A stretch of 24,533 bases of DNA from CAZWVA01 sp964636885 (GCA_964636885.1 CAZWVA010000041.1:1-24533); one strand, 5' to 3'. Shown: positions 14,781 through 23,363, counted from the first letter of the stretch. Made by a program: numbers and translations. The notes: a model not told the origin generated them from the sequence alone.

Positions 14781-16016
14781 CTAGGTGTACCTTCTAGACA
14801 CCTCAAGTATGTTTTTTTCTACGTCCTTTGTCCTCTCTCTTGCCGAAAAGAGCCTCTTTATACGCTCTCTTCCTGCAATCCCCATGGATGCCCGCAGAGA
14901 ACCCTCTTTTATAAGCCTCAGTATAGCCTCTCCCATCTCCTCGGTGCTGCCGGGCTCGCATAGAAACCCCGTTACACCGTCTTCTACGGCCTCAACGATC
15001 CCACCCACCCGAAAGCCTACGACGGGGAGGGCAAAGGACATCGCTTCTATTACCGCCCTCGGAAAGGGGTCTGGATAGTTTGACGGTATGACAAATATAT
15101 CGAAATCCTTTAGATACGGCCTTACATCACTCCTGTATCCGGTAAATATAAAGACGTCTTCCAAGCCAAGCCCCTTCACCAATCCCTTAAGGAACTCAAG
15201 GTGGTTATCCTGGAAAAAATAGGGGGTATCCCCTACCACCACAAACCTCACCCCTCTTATCCCCTCTCCTAATCTCCTAAGTACCGTTAAGGCGGACCTT
15301 ATAAGATGCTCGTAGCCCTTTCTCGGAACGATTCTTCCAGCGCTTCCTATAATGGTTACTCCCTCTGGAATGCCGAACTCAAGGCGTAAAATACCTCTCG
15401 TCCTTTCAGGATCGAAGTCCTCAGGGTCAACACCGTTATGAACAACGATTATCTTGTCCTTAGAATAGCGAAACTGTCTGGCCGTTGGACCGGAGACGCA
15501 TATTATCCTCTTTACGACAGGAAGCGTGGAGAGGAGGTTAACCGTAAGGCCGAGCACCCTTGTCTGCTGGATGTTTCTCACATGCCAGATGACAGGGCAT
15601 CTGCTAAAGACACCCATCAGGGCACCCACGATCTTTGCCACTGTGCCGTTACAGTATATTATCCCTATGCCCCTCTTCCTTATTAAAGATGGGGATCCGA
15701 GAACGAGAAAGAATAGATCAACTACGTTTAATACCAAAGATGCCATCTTTAAAAGCCTTGAAAACACCGGACTATCGCCTAAGCGAAGACATTTTAGTCT
15801 GGGCCTAAATATGTTCTCCGGGAACCTCCTTTCAACTATAATCCCATCCCCAAGACCCTCCCTTTTAAGGAGGTCCGTAAAGACATCCTCCTTTGGAACG
15901 AGGACGAAGGGGGTGATTTTGTCCCTATCAATGTACTTCAATATGTAAAAAAGGCTTCTTCCAGGCCCCCCGTCCCTCACCGAATGGTTTATAAAAAGCA
16001 CCCTAACGGGTTCCAC
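14781..16016 (-). CDS. Glycosyltransferase family 4 (GT-B)
   Basis: This is a 411-residue cytoplasmic or membrane-associated glycosyltransferase of the retaining GT4 family. The N-terminal Rossmann-like domain begins VRVLFINHSVRDGGPGRSL, with the glycine-rich acceptor-side loop. The C-terminal donor domain starts near IIGSAGRIVPRKGYEHLI (about 222-239) and includes FTGYRSDVRPYL and the E-x7-E region. There the first acid is Asp (D316 in DPFPR) and the second is E324, a tolerated variant. A hydrophobic stretch (about 90-110) may attach it to the membrane. The start is GTG 16016, with AGAGGA about nine bases upstream. Donor and acceptor are unknown; lipid-linked glycan or polysaccharide assembly fits the neighbouring envelope genes. 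It is divergent from the lipoprotein gene. Confidence 0.88.
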   Translation of the reverse strand: MEPVRVLFINHSVRDGGPGRSLFYILKYIDRDKITPFVLVPKEDVFTDLLKREGLGDGIIVERRFPENIFRPRLKCLRLGDSPVFSRLLKMASLVLNVVDLFFLVLGSPSLIRKRGIGIIYCNGTVAKIVGALMGVFSRCPVIWHVRNIQQTRVLGLTVNLLSTLPVVKRIICVSGPTARQFRYSKDKIIVVHNGVDPEDFDPERTRGILRLEFGIPEGVTIIGSAGRIVPRKGYEHLIRSALTVLRRLGEGIRGVRFVVVGDTPYFFQDNHLEFLKGLVKGLGLEDVFIFTGYRSDVRPYLKDFDIFVIPSNYPDPFPRAVIEAMSFALPVVGFRVGGIVEAVEDGVTGFLCEPGSTEEMGEAILRLIKEGSLRASMGIAGRERIKRLFSARERTKDVEKNILEVSRRYT

Positions 16017-16106
16017 TTTTCACTTCCTCTATGATTTTTGACTCCTGAGACTAGCAATTTACCATGAGACGGAGGAATAGGCTACTGAAAACCCGACCCA
16101 TAAAGG

Positions 16107-16112
16107 TATACT
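16107..16112 (+). promoter_or_regulatory. -10 element of the lipoprotein gene
   Basis: TATACT matches the -10 consensus well; the -35 is weak. Transcription from here would start near 16119 and include the strong Shine-Dalgarno at 16144, supporting ATG 16154 as the start. Confidence 0.45.
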
Positions 16113-16143
16113 ATTACGAAAGAATCCGATTGCACCCAAACCC

Positions 16144-16149
16144 GGAGGT
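16144..16149 (+). promoter_or_regulatory. Shine-Dalgarno GGAGGT that fixes the lipoprotein start
   Basis: A full GGAGGT lies four bases before ATG 16154. The longer reading from 16064 would add 30 residues ahead of an otherwise perfect signal sequence, so it is rejected. Confidence 0.75.
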
Positions 16150-16153
16150 ACAC

Positions 16154-16813
16154 ATGAAAACGAAAGGCGGTTTTTCCTTGATCGTCTTTGTTATCTGCAT
16201 CTTAGCTATTTCTCTATTAACATCTGGAGGTTGCGATATAAGCTTTAGCAGCGACGGTGATAACGGCGGTGGAGGAGGTGGGGATGAAAACTCCATCCTT
16301 CAAGGAACCATCACGACCATTACTCCGGACAGGAGCCTAGAGGGAATAACCGTTAGAGTCGAAGACACGGGCTCCGGGGTTTTCTTCTCAGATGTAACTG
16401 ATAGCAGCGGGTCTTTCCATATAGAGGGGCAGTTTAGCGGTTTCCCATCCAGGCTTGAGTTTCTAGACGAGGGTTCAAACCTTATCGCCCTTACGACCAT
16501 TATCGTATTTCCAAACGCCGAGGTCGACTTAGGAGAGATAACGATAACGAACGGAAGCGTAAACATCTCAGGAGATATAATCGTGATCTTTCAAGGCAAC
16601 GTAATGGAGAACAACTGCTCTGGAGGGGTGGGAACCCTAGAGGTCGAGACCGATAGTACAACCGCCATCGTCGAGGTAAGCTCTTCGACGGATATAATAA
16701 GGGATAGCGACAACCTGACGTGCGAGGATCTTTTGATCGGAGGCAGCGTTGAAGTGAGGGGAGAGCTATTGGTAAATGGCACGGTAAAGGCAGATCGAAT
16801 CGAGCTCCTCTAG
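16154..16813 (+). CDS. Predicted lipoprotein with carboxypeptidase-regulatory-like and DUF5666-like domains
   Basis: This 219-residue exported protein has a basic N-terminus (MKTKGG), a hydrophobic core (7-22) and a lipobox-like TSGGC with C27 as the probable lipidated residue. The -3 residue is Ser rather than Leu, so the box is imperfect. Asp at +2 would, by the E. coli rule, favour inner-membrane retention. A flexible linker with six glycines follows. Residues about 50-120 read as a beta-sandwich of the carboxypeptidase regulatory type (LEGITVRVEDTGSG... FHIEG). The C-terminal part (about 140-219) resembles DUF5666, ending SVEVRGELLVNGTVKADRIELL. No enzymatic motif is visible. It may act as a periplasmic binding or scaffold protein. 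It converges on the PhaR-like gene, 26 nt away. Confidence 0.75.
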   Translation: MKTKGGFSLIVFVICILAISLLTSGGCDISFSSDGDNGGGGGGDENSILQGTITTITPDRSLEGITVRVEDTGSGVFFSDVTDSSGSFHIEGQFSGFPSRLEFLDEGSNLIALTTIIVFPNAEVDLGEITITNGSVNISGDIIVIFQGNVMENNCSGGVGTLEVETDSTTAIVEVSSSTDIIRDSDNLTCEDLLIGGSVEVRGELLVNGTVKADRIELL

Positions 16814-16839
16814 GAATGATTATAGAAGAGGCCTAGAAA

Positions 16840-17442
16840 CTACCCGGCGTGTTTTTCCCTACGCCTCGTCCTTTGAGGCTTGTCAATGGATTTAATCCTC
16901 TCCTCAAGCTCCCTTATCCTCTTATGGAGGAGTTCCATCTCCATCATCTGAGGAGACTGTAGGGATTCTGCAGGCGCCTGTGGCTTTTCCCCATCGTATT
17001 GCTTCCCAACCCCTTCTTCGGGGGTCGTCTCGGAAGGAGCCTTCATCCCAGGGTAGATAGGGGATCTCATACCCGGAGGGAACCATCCTATCTCCTGCCA
17101 CCATCTTAGGTTCTTCTTCACGTTCTCCTGAAAGGAGAGATAGGGCTGGAACATCATGAGAAAATAGTTTTCAAAGAAATCCTTTGCTATTCTATTGCCG
17201 TACTTTATGAGCATATGTAGGAATGAGGTGGGAAGGATGTCCATCTTGTTCTTTTCGCTCTCCAGAATAACCTGTATCAGTATGACCTTTGTAATATCCT
17301 CGTCTGTCTGGGAATCCAGAACCTTGATCTCGTTCCCCTCTTTTATGAGATCCGCTATCTCCTCCAGGGTGACATAAGCCTTATGAGTTGTATCATAGAG
17401 CCTTCTATTACTGTACTTTTTTATCGTGATTTGACCGGGCAA
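16840..17442 (-). CDS. phaR: PhaR-type polyhydroxyalkanoate synthesis regulator
   Basis: The N-terminal domain matches the PHB/PHA accumulation regulator DNA-binding family: ITIKKYSNRRLYDTTHKAYV, then LEEIADLIKEG and VLDSQTDEDITKVILIQVI. A second helical stretch (about 65-120: LPTSFLHMLIKYG, ENYFLMMFQPYLSF) fits the PHB_acc domain. The tail from about 125 is proline/glutamate-rich, ends in a short coiled coil (MEMELLHKRIRELEERIKSI) and is basic at the end. PhaR proteins repress phasin and PHA genes and bind PHA granules. No PHA synthase is in the window, so here it may regulate another acetyl-CoA outlet or the adjacent PDH operon (inference). The start seems to be TTG 17442, with AAAGGGGA about nine bases upstream. 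It follows lpd by 75 nt on the same strand. Confidence 0.85.
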   Translation of the reverse strand: MPGQITIKKYSNRRLYDTTHKAYVTLEEIADLIKEGNEIKVLDSQTDEDITKVILIQVILESEKNKMDILPTSFLHMLIKYGNRIAKDFFENYFLMMFQPYLSFQENVKKNLRWWQEIGWFPPGMRSPIYPGMKAPSETTPEEGVGKQYDGEKPQAPAESLQSPQMMEMELLHKRIRELEERIKSIDKPQRTRRREKHAG

Positions 17443-17517
17443 ATCGGATTTCCCCTTTCTTCTTCTAAATGTACTATTATCCCGATAAAAAGACCCCTAG
17501 TCAAGGATAGGATCCTC

Positions 17518-18942
17518 TTAATCCCTCTTCGGCCTGTATAGATGTGTACTTGTACCAAAAAAGACCTCGGCGGCCTCCATAACGGTCTCAGACAGGGTTG
17601 GATGTGGATGGATGGTAAGCTCAAGGTCGGAGGCGAGTGCTGCCATCTCAACTGCAAGAACACCCTCTGCAATGAGTTCTCCCGCACCCGTTCCAACTAT
17701 CCCAATGCCGAGTATCCGCTCGGTCTCAGGGTCGATTAGGAGCTTCGTCACCCCGTCATTTCTATCAAGTGTCGTTGCCCTACCCGAAGCCCCCCAGGGG
17801 AAGCGGGCGATCTTAACGGGAAGGTTCTTCTCCTTTGCCTCGGTCTCGGTAAGACCGCACCAGGCTATTTCGGGATCCGTAAAGACCACTGCGGGAATCG
17901 CCTGGGGTTCAAAGGCAACCTTATGCCCGGCAATTGCCTTGGCAGCCACGCGCCCCTCATGTGTGGCCTTATGGGCAAGCATAGGCTCCCCAGCAACGTC
18001 TCCCAGGGCAAAGATCGCGGGCTCGGAGGTCCGGCGCTTTATGTCCACCTCGATAAACCCATTCTGGTCTACCCGAACCCCTGCATTCTCAAGACCGAGA
18101 CCATCGGAGTTGGGTTTCCGCCCCACAGAAACGAGAACCTTCTCAAACATCCTCTCCGCCTCCTTGCCCCCCGCCCCTTCGAACCTCACCCTTATTCCGT
18201 TCTTTTCCTCTTCCATCCAGACAACCCTTGTACTTAGCATTATGGAATCGAACACCCTCTCCAAACGCCTTGAAAGTACGGATACGAGGTCTCTATCCAC
18301 CCCCGGCATAAGGCCTGGGGTCATCTCCACCACTGTGACCCTTGTTCCAAGGGCCGCATATACGGTTCCGAGTTCAAGACCGATATATCCACCACCTATC
18401 ACGAGCATCGTTTTGGGGATGTCGGGTAGGTCGAGGGCACTTGTCGAGTCGAGGATGCGAGGACTTTCAATTGTAAGATCGGGAAGGGTGGCTGGTCTTG
18501 AGCCCGTGGCTATAATGGCATGTTTAAATCGAAGGAGTTCCTCCCCATCTTGATTCTGAACCTTTAATGTCTTAGGATTAAGGAAAGTGGCCCTTCCCCG
18601 TATATATCTAACCTTGCGTTGCCTAGAGAGCTGTCCCAGGCCGTCTGTAAGTCTCTTAACCACACCCTCTTTCCATTCACGAAGCCTGTCAATGTCGATG
18701 ACGGGTTGAGAAAACTCTATTCCCCAGTTAGACGCATGGCGTGCTTCGGAGATCACCTTAGCCACATGTAGAAGGGCCTTTGAAGGGATGCAACCACGGT
18801 AGAGACAAACACCACCTGGATTCGGTTCGAGGTCTATAAGCGTGACATCCATTCCAAGGTCTGCCGCTAGGAAGGCCGCAGGGTATCCACCCGGCCCGCC
18901 TCCAATTACAGCCAATTGTGTTGAATTCGATTTTTCATCCAT
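17518..18942 (-). CDS. lpd: Dihydrolipoyl dehydrogenase (E3) of the pyruvate dehydrogenase complex
   Basis: E3 is an FAD flavoprotein that reoxidises dihydrolipoamide on E2 and makes NADH. The protein has 474 residues, with the FAD motif GGGPGGY (14-20), the redox-active disulfide C46/C51 in GGVCLYRGCIPSK, the NAD-binding VIGGGYIGLELG, the second FAD segment FALGDVAG, and the C-terminal catalytic HPHPTLSE. The residues between the two active cysteines (LYRG) differ from the common LNVG/LNWG. ATG 18942 is one base beyond the aceF stop, with AAGGG just upstream, so expression is coupled to E2. A second, divergent E3 gene lies at the right edge of the window. Confidence 0.96.
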   Translation of the reverse strand: MDEKSNSTQLAVIGGGPGGYPAAFLAADLGMDVTLIDLEPNPGGVCLYRGCIPSKALLHVAKVISEARHASNWGIEFSQPVIDIDRLREWKEGVVKRLTDGLGQLSRQRKVRYIRGRATFLNPKTLKVQNQDGEELLRFKHAIIATGSRPATLPDLTIESPRILDSTSALDLPDIPKTMLVIGGGYIGLELGTVYAALGTRVTVVEMTPGLMPGVDRDLVSVLSRRLERVFDSIMLSTRVVWMEEEKNGIRVRFEGAGGKEAERMFEKVLVSVGRKPNSDGLGLENAGVRVDQNGFIEVDIKRRTSEPAIFALGDVAGEPMLAHKATHEGRVAAKAIAGHKVAFEPQAIPAVVFTDPEIAWCGLTETEAKEKNLPVKIARFPWGASGRATTLDRNDGVTKLLIDPETERILGIGIVGTGAGELIAEGVLAVEMAALASDLELTIHPHPTLSETVMEAAEVFFGTSTHLYRPKRD

Positions 18943-18943
18943 C

Positions 18944-20338
18944 TTACCCTTCCAGAATCAGCTTAAATGGCTGCTCCAGTGCCTCGGCAATCCAGCGCAG
19001 GAAGCGAGCGGCATCGGCCCCATCGATCACCCGATGATCATAGGATAGGGAGAGGGGCAAGACCAGCCGTGGCTCAAACCTCCCATCGATAAAAACCGGC
19101 TCTATACTAGCACGGGAGACGCCGAGTATGGCAACCTCTGGAGAATTGATAATGGGCGAAAAATAGGTGCCCCCTATACCCCCAAGATTGGTAACCGTAA
19201 ACGTGCCGCCCTGCATCTCTTCGAGCGTGAGCTTCCTACTCCTCGCTCTTTCAGAGAGCCTGCTTAGCTCGACGGATAACTCGATTATGTTCTTCTTATC
19301 CACATCCCTTATGACCGGAACGAGTAGCCCACGGTCGGTATCTACGGCTACCCCGATATGGTAATACTTCTTTAGGATGATCTCGCCATTTGCCGTATCC
19401 ACACTGGAGTTAAACTGAGGAAAGACCCTTAGCGCCGAAGCGGCTACCTTCAGGACTATTGCGGTTACGGTCAACTTTCCACCCGCCTCTTCGGCCTTCT
19501 TTCCGTATTCCTTGCGCAGTTTTTCCAGGTTTGTAATATCGGCCTTATCGTGCTGTGTTACATGGGGAGCCCTCCAGGCATAGCTCAGGTGCTCTGCCGT
19601 TTTCCTTCTTATGTTTGTCATAGGTATTCGCTCCACATCACCCCACCGTGTAAAATCCGGGAGTTGAGCTTCTGGTCTTATGCCAATGGTCTCCTTAGCC
19701 TTAGAAAGAAGCTGGCGGGCATAGCTCTTTACATCCTCCTCGGAGATCCTCCCTCCGGGACCGGAGCCAGGAACCTGACCGATGTCAATGCCGATCTCAC
19801 GGGCGAGCCTCCTAACAGATGGTGCAGCGGGGATAATCCCCTGTGAGGGCTGAGTGGTTGTGGCCTTCCTACCAAAAGAGACGACCTCACCTCGCGTCTC
19901 TTCCGGTTCCTCTTTGTACCTGGGCAGTTCTTCTTTTTCCTCCACCTCAGCCTTAACCTCTTTCTCTTCCTCTCCAAGCCCGACCCTCTCCTCATTCTTT
20001 TTCAACTCTTTACCCTCGACCCTTTCTTCTCTTTTTTCCTCTGCCTCCCCTTTAGGTTCAATCTCCCTTTCGGTCTTCTTTTCCACCTCTTGAACCCCGG
20101 TGCCTTCGTCTATGGTTAGAAGCAGTTGTCCCACCTTGACCTTATCCCCCTCTCTCACCCGTATCTCCCTAATCCTTCCCGCTATCGGGGCAGGGACCTC
20201 TATTGCGGCCTTGTCCGTTTCCAGCTCCATCACGGGTTGCCCCTCTGAAACCGTATCGCCGGTGGAGACGAGTATCTTTATCACGTCTCCCGATTCGACA
20301 TTCTCACCTAGTTCGGGAAGTCTGAATTCAGTTACCAT
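18944..20338 (-). CDS. aceF: Dihydrolipoamide acetyltransferase (E2) of pyruvate dehydrogenase
   Basis: E2 is the core of the complex and transfers acetyl groups from lipoamide to CoA. It has one lipoyl domain (1-77) with the lipoylated K43 in ETDKAAIE, a peripheral subunit-binding domain (about 170-208: APSVRRLAREIGID, GSGPGGRIS) and a catalytic domain (about 230-464) with H435 and D439 in YDHRVIDG. The linker at about 84-150 is almost entirely Glu/Lys/Arg instead of the usual Ala/Pro, a notable difference. The 464-residue length fits a single-lipoyl E2. ATG 20338 has GAGGAG upstream. The gene follows aceE by 53 nt. Confidence 0.96.
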   Translation of the reverse strand: MVTEFRLPELGENVESGDVIKILVSTGDTVSEGQPVMELETDKAAIEVPAPIAGRIREIRVREGDKVKVGQLLLTIDEGTGVQEVEKKTEREIEPKGEAEEKREERVEGKELKKNEERVGLGEEEKEVKAEVEEKEELPRYKEEPEETRGEVVSFGRKATTTQPSQGIIPAAPSVRRLAREIGIDIGQVPGSGPGGRISEEDVKSYARQLLSKAKETIGIRPEAQLPDFTRWGDVERIPMTNIRRKTAEHLSYAWRAPHVTQHDKADITNLEKLRKEYGKKAEEAGGKLTVTAIVLKVAASALRVFPQFNSSVDTANGEIILKKYYHIGVAVDTDRGLLVPVIRDVDKKNIIELSVELSRLSERARSRKLTLEEMQGGTFTVTNLGGIGGTYFSPIINSPEVAILGVSRASIEPVFIDGRFEPRLVLPLSLSYDHRVIDGADAARFLRWIAEALEQPFKLILEG

Positions 20339-20391
20339 GTTTTCTCCTCTCGTCCTCTTAAGTCACATCTCCAAGCAAAAGGCCAATATCA

Positions 20392-23091
20392 TTATGAGGT
20401 TACTGGGTTTGCCTTCCCAGGATTTATATGCATGTCCTTTATGGCGCGCTCCACGACGTCGGCATCGATCCTTTTCTCCTGCGCAAGGGCGTAGAGGGCG
20501 GCGAGGGTAATAAACCTCGAATCGACCTCGAAGAACTCGCGAAGCGCACGTCTACTGTCGCTCCTTCCAAACCCATCTGTTCCCAAGGATACAAGCGGTT
20601 TTGGAAACCACCTGGATATAGAGTCGGGAAGCGCCTTTATGTAATCTGTGGCCGCAACAAAGACACTGTCCTCGGGCACGCTCTCAAGACACTGGGTGAT
20701 GTAAGGTACCCTTGGGATCTCTGAGGGATGAAGCATGTTCCAGCGGTCAACCTCGTGGCCGTCTCTATAGAGTTCCTTATAGCTCGTTATGCTCCACACA
20801 TCCGCCGAGACGTCGTACTTCTCCTCTAGGATCCTCTGGGCCTTTAGAACCTCATTCAGTATCGCACCACTGCCAAATAGCTGTGCATGGAGTTTGGTGT
20901 TTTTATGTTCGGAGGCCTTAAACCTATACATACCCCTTATTATTCCTTCTTTTACACCGTCCGGCATAGGGGGTTGGACATAGGGCTCGTTTGTAACGGT
21001 GAGATAATAGAAGACATCCTGCTGCTCCTCGTACATGCGTCTTATACCATCCTGAACAATAACGGCGAGCTCATATGCAAAGGCCGGATCGTAGGCCTTT
21101 AGATTGGGAACCGGATATGCTAGGATATGGCTGTTTCCATCCTGATGTTGAAGTCCCTCACCGGCAAGTGTCGTGCGACCGGAGGTCCCGCCAATAAGAA
21201 AACCACGGCAACGCATATCGCCCGCAGCCCAAACGAGGTCACCTATCCTCTGGAGTCCAAACATAGAATAGAAGATAAAGAAGGGGATCGTACTGATCCC
21301 ATGGGTGGCATAAGCCGTCCCTGCGGCGATAAAAGAGGACATGGAACCGGCCTCCGTAATTCCCTCCTCAAGGATCTGACCGTCTTTTGCCTCCTTGTAA
21401 TAGAGAAGGGTTTCCTTGTCAACGGGCTCGTAAAGCTGTCCGACGTGTGAATAGATGCCAAATTGACGGAATAGCCCCTCCATCCCAAATGTCCTTGCCT
21501 CATCGGGGACTATAGGAACGATGAGCTTGCCGATCTCCTTGTTTCGAAGGAGCTTTACGAGGAGTCTAACAAACGCCATCGTGGTTGAAACCTCCCTGTC
21601 ACCAGACCCACAATAGAACTCCTCAAAGAGCTCATCGGAAGGCGTCTTTATAGGATCGCATTTAACTATGCGCTGTGGTATGTAACCACCGAGTTCACGC
21701 CTTCTTGCGTGGAGGTACCTCATCTCCGGACTGTCTTCTGGCGGCTTGTAGAATGGAGCCTTAGCTACGTCTTCGTCCGAAATCGGGATCCCGAAACGAC
21801 TGCGAAATTCTCTGAGTTCTTCCTCGTTTAGCCTCTTCTGCTGATGTGTGATGTTCTTGCCCTCACCACTCTCACCAAGTCCGTAGCCCTTTATGGTCTT
21901 TGCAAGAATAACGGTTGGGGACCCTTTATGCTCCACCGCCGCTTTATAGGCGGCGTATACCTTCTCCGGGTCGTGACCGCCTCGGTTTAACTTCCTCAGT
22001 TGTTCATCGGATAGATGCTTAACCATCTCCAGGAGACGAGGATCAGCACCAAAGAAGTGCTCGCGTATGTATTTTCCAGATTCAACACTGTACTTCTGAT
22101 ACTGTCCATCAACTGTCTCCTCCATCCGTTTAAGGAGTATGCCATCGTGGTCTTTGGCAAGGAGAGGATCCCAATCGCTACCCCAAATAACCTTTATGAC
22201 GTTCCATCCGGCACCCCGGAATATGGCTTCGAGCTCCTGGATGATCTTTCCGTTTCCCCTAACCGGGCCGTCTAACCTCTGTAGGTTACAGTTGACAACG
22301 AATATCAGGTTATCGAGATGCTCACGGGATGCGAGGGTTATGGCACCCAAGGCCTCCGGTTCGTCCAGTTCTCCATCTCCCACGAATGCCCAGACCTTGG
22401 CATCGGATGGCTTCTTTAGCCCTCGGTCCTCCAGATAGCGGTTAAAGCGAGCCTGGTAGATCGCCATAATCGGGCCAAGCCCCATGGAGACCGTGGGAAA
22501 CTGCCAGAAGTGGGGCATAAGCCAGGGATGGGGATAAGACGATAGACCCCCTCCGGGCCTGAGTTCGTTCCTGAAGTTCTCAAGGTGCTCGACCGTAAGG
22601 CGCCCTTCCAAGAAAGCACGCGCGTATATACCAGGGGATGCGTGACCCTGAAAATAGACGATATCGCCCTCCTGATTCTCGGTTCTCGCACGGAAGAAGT
22701 GGTTAAAGCCGATCTCGTATAGAGTGGCCGCAGAGGCATAGGTCGAGATATGCCCTCCTATGCCCTCCTCCAGTCGGTTGGCCCGGATAACCATCGCCAT
22801 GGCGTTCCAGCGAATGATGCTCCTTATCCTCCGCTCTATCTCACGGCTACCGGGGAAAGGAGGCTGTTCCTCGGGCGGAATCGTATTTATGTAAGGGGTG
22901 TTTGCGGTAAATGGCAGTTTTACTCCGGCTTTCTGAGCATGGATCTGAAGGTATCTGAGGAGTCGACTCACCCTCTCTGGCCCTCCGCTCTGGAGCACGT
23001 AGTCCAGAGAATCCAGCCATTCCCTGGTTTCGATTACCTCCAGTTCGGTAATCCCTTTTTTACCCCTCATTTCCTTGTCTACCACGCTCAT
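20392..23091 (-). CDS. aceE: Pyruvate dehydrogenase E1, homodimeric type
   Basis: E1 decarboxylates pyruvate with thiamine diphosphate and transfers the acetyl group to lipoyl-E2. At 899 residues it is the single-chain (alpha2) AceE type common in proteobacteria, rather than the split alpha/beta type. The ThDP/Mg motif is FVGDGELDEPEALGAI ... VNCNLQRLDGPVRGN. Further family landmarks are HASPGIYARAFLEGRL, GHDPEKVYAAY, KTIKGYGLG, VPDEARTFGMEGLF, GTSGRTTLAGEGLQHQDG and FVAATDYIKALPDSI. Start ATG 23091 has a perfect GGAGGT. The leader appears long (about 175 nt) and contains an inverted repeat and a terminator-like hairpin. It heads an aceE-aceF-lpd operon. Confidence 0.97.
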   Translation of the reverse strand: MSVVDKEMRGKKGITELEVIETREWLDSLDYVLQSGGPERVSRLLRYLQIHAQKAGVKLPFTANTPYINTIPPEEQPPFPGSREIERRIRSIIRWNAMAMVIRANRLEEGIGGHISTYASAATLYEIGFNHFFRARTENQEGDIVYFQGHASPGIYARAFLEGRLTVEHLENFRNELRPGGGLSSYPHPWLMPHFWQFPTVSMGLGPIMAIYQARFNRYLEDRGLKKPSDAKVWAFVGDGELDEPEALGAITLASREHLDNLIFVVNCNLQRLDGPVRGNGKIIQELEAIFRGAGWNVIKVIWGSDWDPLLAKDHDGILLKRMEETVDGQYQKYSVESGKYIREHFFGADPRLLEMVKHLSDEQLRKLNRGGHDPEKVYAAYKAAVEHKGSPTVILAKTIKGYGLGESGEGKNITHQQKRLNEEELREFRSRFGIPISDEDVAKAPFYKPPEDSPEMRYLHARRRELGGYIPQRIVKCDPIKTPSDELFEEFYCGSGDREVSTTMAFVRLLVKLLRNKEIGKLIVPIVPDEARTFGMEGLFRQFGIYSHVGQLYEPVDKETLLYYKEAKDGQILEEGITEAGSMSSFIAAGTAYATHGISTIPFFIFYSMFGLQRIGDLVWAAGDMRCRGFLIGGTSGRTTLAGEGLQHQDGNSHILAYPVPNLKAYDPAFAYELAVIVQDGIRRMYEEQQDVFYYLTVTNEPYVQPPMPDGVKEGIIRGMYRFKASEHKNTKLHAQLFGSGAILNEVLKAQRILEEKYDVSADVWSITSYKELYRDGHEVDRWNMLHPSEIPRVPYITQCLESVPEDSVFVAATDYIKALPDSISRWFPKPLVSLGTDGFGRSDSRRALREFFEVDSRFITLAALYALAQEKRIDADVVERAIKDMHINPGKANPVTS

Positions 23092-23131
23092 CTTACCTCC
23101 TATAAGACACCGAGAAACCTAGTGGTTTACT

Positions 23132-23149
23132 AAAAAGGCGCCGATGCGC
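23132..23149 (-). terminator. Weak terminator-like hairpin in the aceE leader
   Basis: On the - strand, GCGC (23149-23146), ATCG, GCGC (23141-23138), C and then TTTTT (23136-23132) form a small GC stem followed by a U5 tract, about 40 nt before aceE. It could be an attenuator of aceE or chance; a 4-bp stem is marginal. Confidence 0.3.
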
Positions 23150-23232
23150 TAAGACCCTTTCGTCATATCGAGCGTAGATCCGAAGAGTTCAGGATAGCCC
23201 GGAGAAAAGCACGTTTTTTCGTTTAATCCGAT

Positions 23233-23247
23233 TTAACCACCGGTTAA
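23233..23247. repeat. Interrupted palindrome TTAACC-ACC-GGTTAA
   Basis: The 6-bp arms are exact. It lies about 20-35 nt downstream of the predicted aceE transcription start and upstream of lpd2, a position typical for a repressor operator. Confidence 0.5.
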
Positions 23248-23272
23248 GTAGCACGCTTTAAAGAACGAGAAT

Positions 23273-23300
23273 AGATTACGAACTTTAAGTTAATTGTAAA
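23273..23300 (-). promoter_or_regulatory. Probable aceE promoter
   Basis: Read on the - strand, TTTACA (23300-23295), a 16-nt spacer and TAATCT (23278-23273) make a good sigma-70-like promoter. The start would be near 23266, giving a leader of about 175 nt. The spacer overlaps the small palindrome AACTTTAAGTT (23281-23291). Confidence 0.5.
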
Positions 23301-23315
23301 TACCGATAGAGTTTA

Positions 23316-23333
23316 GGTCAAGGAATATTGACC
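23316..23333. repeat. Operator-like inverted repeat GGTCAA-N6-TTGACC
   Basis: The 6-bp arms are exact, and the right arm is itself the -35 hexamer of the lpd2 promoter. A bound dimer would block or position polymerase, so this is a strong candidate regulatory site for lpd2. Confidence 0.6.
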
Positions 23334-23355
23334 AAGGGGCTAATAGAGCTATACT
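23328..23355 (+). promoter_or_regulatory. Probable lpd2 promoter
   Basis: TTGACC (23328-23333), a 16-nt spacer and TATACT (23350-23355) match sigma-70 consensus well. The ATG follows after 8 nt without a Shine-Dalgarno, so the mRNA is probably leaderless. Confidence 0.6.
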
Positions 23356-23363
23356 AATAGCCC

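Noticed and set aside
14842..16010. Plus-strand frames across the GT4 gene
   Set aside because: They are antisense to an intact GT4 glycosyltransferase and carry no motifs.
16064..16153. Longer N-terminus for the lipoprotein
   Set aside because: The extra 30 residues precede a complete signal sequence, while ATG 16154 has a perfect GGAGGT four bases upstream.
17443..17517. Intrinsic terminator between lpd and the PhaR-like gene
   Set aside because: A GAC-TAGGG-GTC stem with five T residues on the - strand has only three base pairs, too weak to call.
17612..18553. 313-codon open frame on the + strand
   Set aside because: It lies antisense to the clear lpd gene; its Ser/Pro/Arg-rich composition shows no domain and is typical of a shadow frame.
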